From Candidatus Cloacimonetes bacterium ADurb.Bin211 (lineage in GTDB: Bacteria > Cloacimonadota > Cloacimonadia > Cloacimonadales > Cloacimonadaceae), in assembly GCA_002070045.1 (NCBI GenBank), contig MWCN01000049.1, positions 1 through 48,426 on the forward strand: 48,426 nucleotides of DNA. Direction: 5' to 3'. Below are positions 47,197 through 48,426 of the stretch, piece after piece. The first letter of the stretch is position 1; each line of letters opens with the position of its first letter. The position numbers and the translations under genes were made by a program. The notes beneath the pieces are model-generated. The model was not told where the DNA came from. It searched no databases and saw only the letters and a list, made by a program, of their open reading frames with translations.

Positions 47197-47409
47197 CAAT
47201 TAAGCGTTTATTACTTTGCATCTCCCACTGTCACAAACAATAATGACATAATATGTCTCTTTTTCTCTCTTTAAAGTACTCAATTCTGTTCCCTATAAAT
47301 AAAAAAGTGTGCTCATTTTATAATGCCTTAATTCCATTAAAAGTCGGAAAAACAGATTTGAGTTAATATTTAAAAAGTCCAGATATTTGAAGTAATCTAG
47401 ATCTGTAAC

Positions 47410-47521
47410 GGTATGTAAAGGTCCCGGTATATAAAGATCCCGGTTTGTAAAGGTCCCGGTATGTAAAGGTCCCGGAATGTAAAGTTCCCGGAATGTAAAG
47501 GTCCCGGAATGCAAAGGTCCC
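47410..47521. repeat. tandem array, 16-bp unit, seven copies
   Basis: Consensus GGTATGTAAAGGTCCC. Copies start at 47410, 47426, 47442, 47458, 47474, 47490 and 47506, with a few substitutions each. The last unit (GGAATGCAAAGGTCCC) runs straight into the first 141-bp element, whose head is the same sequence, so the array looks like amplification of the element's terminus. Confidence 0.95.
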
Positions 47522-47650
47522 CCTTTGCATAATGCGGTAATAGTTTTTCATCTACTAAAGGTATTATTAACGCGGTATAACTGCTTGCATTTAATATTAT
47601 TTCCTAGAAAGCCTCTACGAGGCTTGTGCAGATGGAGACATCTGCACACC
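47509..47650. repeat. structured repeat element, copy 1 (REP-like)
   Basis: About 142 bp, nearly identical to copy 2. It holds three hairpins: ATGCAAAGG/CCTTTGCAT around TCCC (47509-47530); AAGCCTC/GAGGCTT around TAC (47609-47625); and TGTGCAGATG/CATCTGCACA around GAGA (47625-47648). Between them are GCGGTA words (47534-47539 and 47572-47577). It lies close to a REP-associated transposase gene. Confidence 0.85.
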
Positions 47651-47658
47651 GTAAGGGT

Positions 47659-47799
47659 ATGCAAAGGTCCCCCTTTGCATAATGCGGTACTAGTTTTCAT
47701 TTATTCAGGGTATTATTAACGCGGTATAACTTCTTGTACTTAAAATTACGTTCTAGAAAGCCTCTACGAGGCTTGTGCAGATGGGGACATCTGCACACC
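47659..47799. repeat. structured repeat element, copy 2 (REP-like)
   Basis: About 141 bp, starting 8 bases after copy 1. The same three hairpins are kept: 47659-47680, 47758-47774 and 47774-47797. The last has the loop GGGA in place of GAGA, with all ten stem pairs intact. It ends 37 bases before the transposase stop codon. Confidence 0.85.
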
Positions 47800-47835
47800 C
47801 TTTCATCTACACACTGGGAAATAAATACACCTTTT

Positions 47836-48414
47836 TTAACCATTTTTTATATAGAAATACTCCCAATCATCTGGATGTTCTACCAATCCTGCCTTTGCTG
47901 GATTGTAAAAATAATAATTAATCACATTATAGTAATCTTTTTCATTTCGGATGTATCTATCAAAGTAGTTATCTTCCCAGACCTTACCCTTTCTTTTCAA
48001 TCTTTGATTAATTGCTTTTGCGGTATAGGTTTTCAATCGCTTTACGATATCGCTTAAATGATAATACTCTCCTTTTTCATTGATTAAGGGTCTAATTAAA
48101 ATATGGATGTGATTAGGCATAATACAATAACAATGAAGTTCATAAAGCTTATTATCATAAAAACTAAAAGCATATTGTATAATATTTGCTATCTCAGGAT
48201 TAGATAGATTTATACCTTCACATTTAAGCGAGGTAATTAAATTATCCCATTTTAACATATCTTGCATAAATTTGCAGTATTTTTCTTCAGTATAAATTCT
48301 ATTTTCTTTATTCATTTGCCTAAGAAATGCTCTAGCTCTTTCTTCTTTCAACCTCATAGGATAAGGTAAAACAAAAAATAATTTCCAATTTATAGAAATA
48401 ATTTGATCTTTCAT
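47836..48414 (-). CDS. REP-associated tyrosine transposase (Y1/IS200-like, RAYT)
   Basis: A single-strand DNA transposase of the HUH superfamily. The 192-residue reading has the metal motif H102-I-H104 in CIMPNHIHILIRPL. After it come VKRLKTYTAKAINQRLK and WEDNYFDRYIRNEKDYYNVI, ending with YYFYNPAKAGLVEHPDDW, the usual RAYT tail. The catalytic tyrosine is probably within residues 130-155; I cannot fix it. The protein has an extended N-terminal part before the HUH motif. No Shine-Dalgarno is seen before ATG 48414, and the frame stays open to the window edge, so the true start may lie outside. Two copies of a hairpin-rich element lie just downstream of it, as expected for RAYT and its target repeats. 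Confidence 0.88.
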   Translation of the reverse strand: MKDQIISINWKLFFVLPYPMRLKEERARAFLRQMNKENRIYTEEKYCKFMQDMLKWDNLITSLKCEGINLSNPEIANIIQYAFSFYDNKLYELHCYCIMPNHIHILIRPLINEKGEYYHLSDIVKRLKTYTAKAINQRLKRKGKVWEDNYFDRYIRNEKDYYNVINYYFYNPAKAGLVEHPDDWEYFYIKNG

Positions 48415-48426
48415 TTGAATATGAGG

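Larger units (their letters stand above)
46894..47835. other. 942-bp repeat-rich gene-free region between the glycan operon and the transposase
   Basis: No credible gene. Short frames on the minus strand over 47293-47551 only translate the 16-bp tandem repeat, whose unit is not a multiple of three. The region holds a 74-bp direct repeat, a long hairpin, a seven-unit tandem array and two copies of a ~141-bp structured element, all listed separately. Confidence 0.8.

Noticed and set aside
47410-47521. A CRISPR array
   Set aside because: Units are contiguous 16-mers with no unique spacers, and no cas genes are present.
47293-47551. Two minus-strand frames with a repeating Tyr-Ile-Pro-Gly type sequence
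   Set aside because: They are translations of a 16-bp DNA repeat in shifting frames, with no start signal or composition of a gene.

Overview
This 48.4 kb window looks like ordinary chromosome from an AT-rich, diderm (outer-membrane) bacterium of the Fibrobacteres-Chlorobi-Bacteroidetes superphylum. The best guess is Cloacimonadota (the Candidatus Cloacimonas type); this is inferred from gene content, not from a database match. The clues are: a PorV/PorQ-like outer-membrane barrel; an M6 peptidase with a type IX secretion C-terminal sorting domain; two LptF/LptG-type lipopolysaccharide permeases; a heptosyltransferase-like GT9 enzyme; and amino-acid fermentation genes. The last are a thiolase paired with an acyl-CoA beta-transaminase-like enzyme, and indolepyruvate:ferredoxin oxidoreductase. 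There is no rRNA, CRISPR array or prophage.

Layout, left to right. 1-2.0 kb: tail of an unknown gene, dihydrofolate reductase, and an orphan sugar-type substrate-binding lipoprotein. 2.1 kb: tRNA-Leu(CAA) with its own promoter. 2.4-9.0 kb: an envelope/secretion block of PorV-like protein, M6 peptidase and three tandem paralogues of an uncharacterised envelope family. 9.0-10.6 kb: a two-gene restriction-modification system related to ThaI. 10.6-15.1 kb, minus strand: trxB-alaS-GT9 operon. 15.1-15.9 kb: a 729-bp gap with an 11-bp tandem repeat and hairpins. 15.9-24.3 kb: nitrilase, ligA, lptF, lptG, a PpiD-like chaperone and a phosphohexomutase. 24.5-28.6 kb: thiolase, class III aminotransferase, then pyrG. 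28.8-32.4 kb: an NMT1-type binding lipoprotein translationally coupled to a Cache-HAMP-SpoIIE phosphatase, then an SdpI-family membrane protein. 32.8-38.1 kb: rlpA, then psuG, dppA, a DUF2007-pyrE fusion, a two-part methyltransferase and rnhB. 38.2-40.4 kb: iorA and iorB. 40.4-40.8 kb: a decayed secreted-protein gene. 40.9-42.2 kb: xseA. 42.3-46.9 kb: a surface-glycan operon (flippase, methyltransferase, two glycosyltransferases). 46.9-48.4 kb: a repeat-rich stretch ending in a REP-associated tyrosine transposase on the minus strand.

How the genes fit together. The coding is dense, and genes within operons often overlap by ATGA, GTGA or TAATG junctions, implying translational coupling. The thiolase-aminotransferase pair would turn 3-aminobutyryl-CoA into acetoacetyl-CoA and then acetyl-CoA, fitting lysine fermentation. 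IorAB would oxidise aryl 2-oxoacids from amino-acid breakdown, although this IorA lacks the usual C-terminal ferredoxin domain. psuG, dppA and pyrE together suggest nucleoside and D-peptide salvage.

Least explained: the coupled binding-protein/phosphatase pair, the three-paralogue cassette, the M6 peptidase gene with no canonical start codon and a strong hairpin over its presumed start, and the structured 141-bp repeats beside the transposase.
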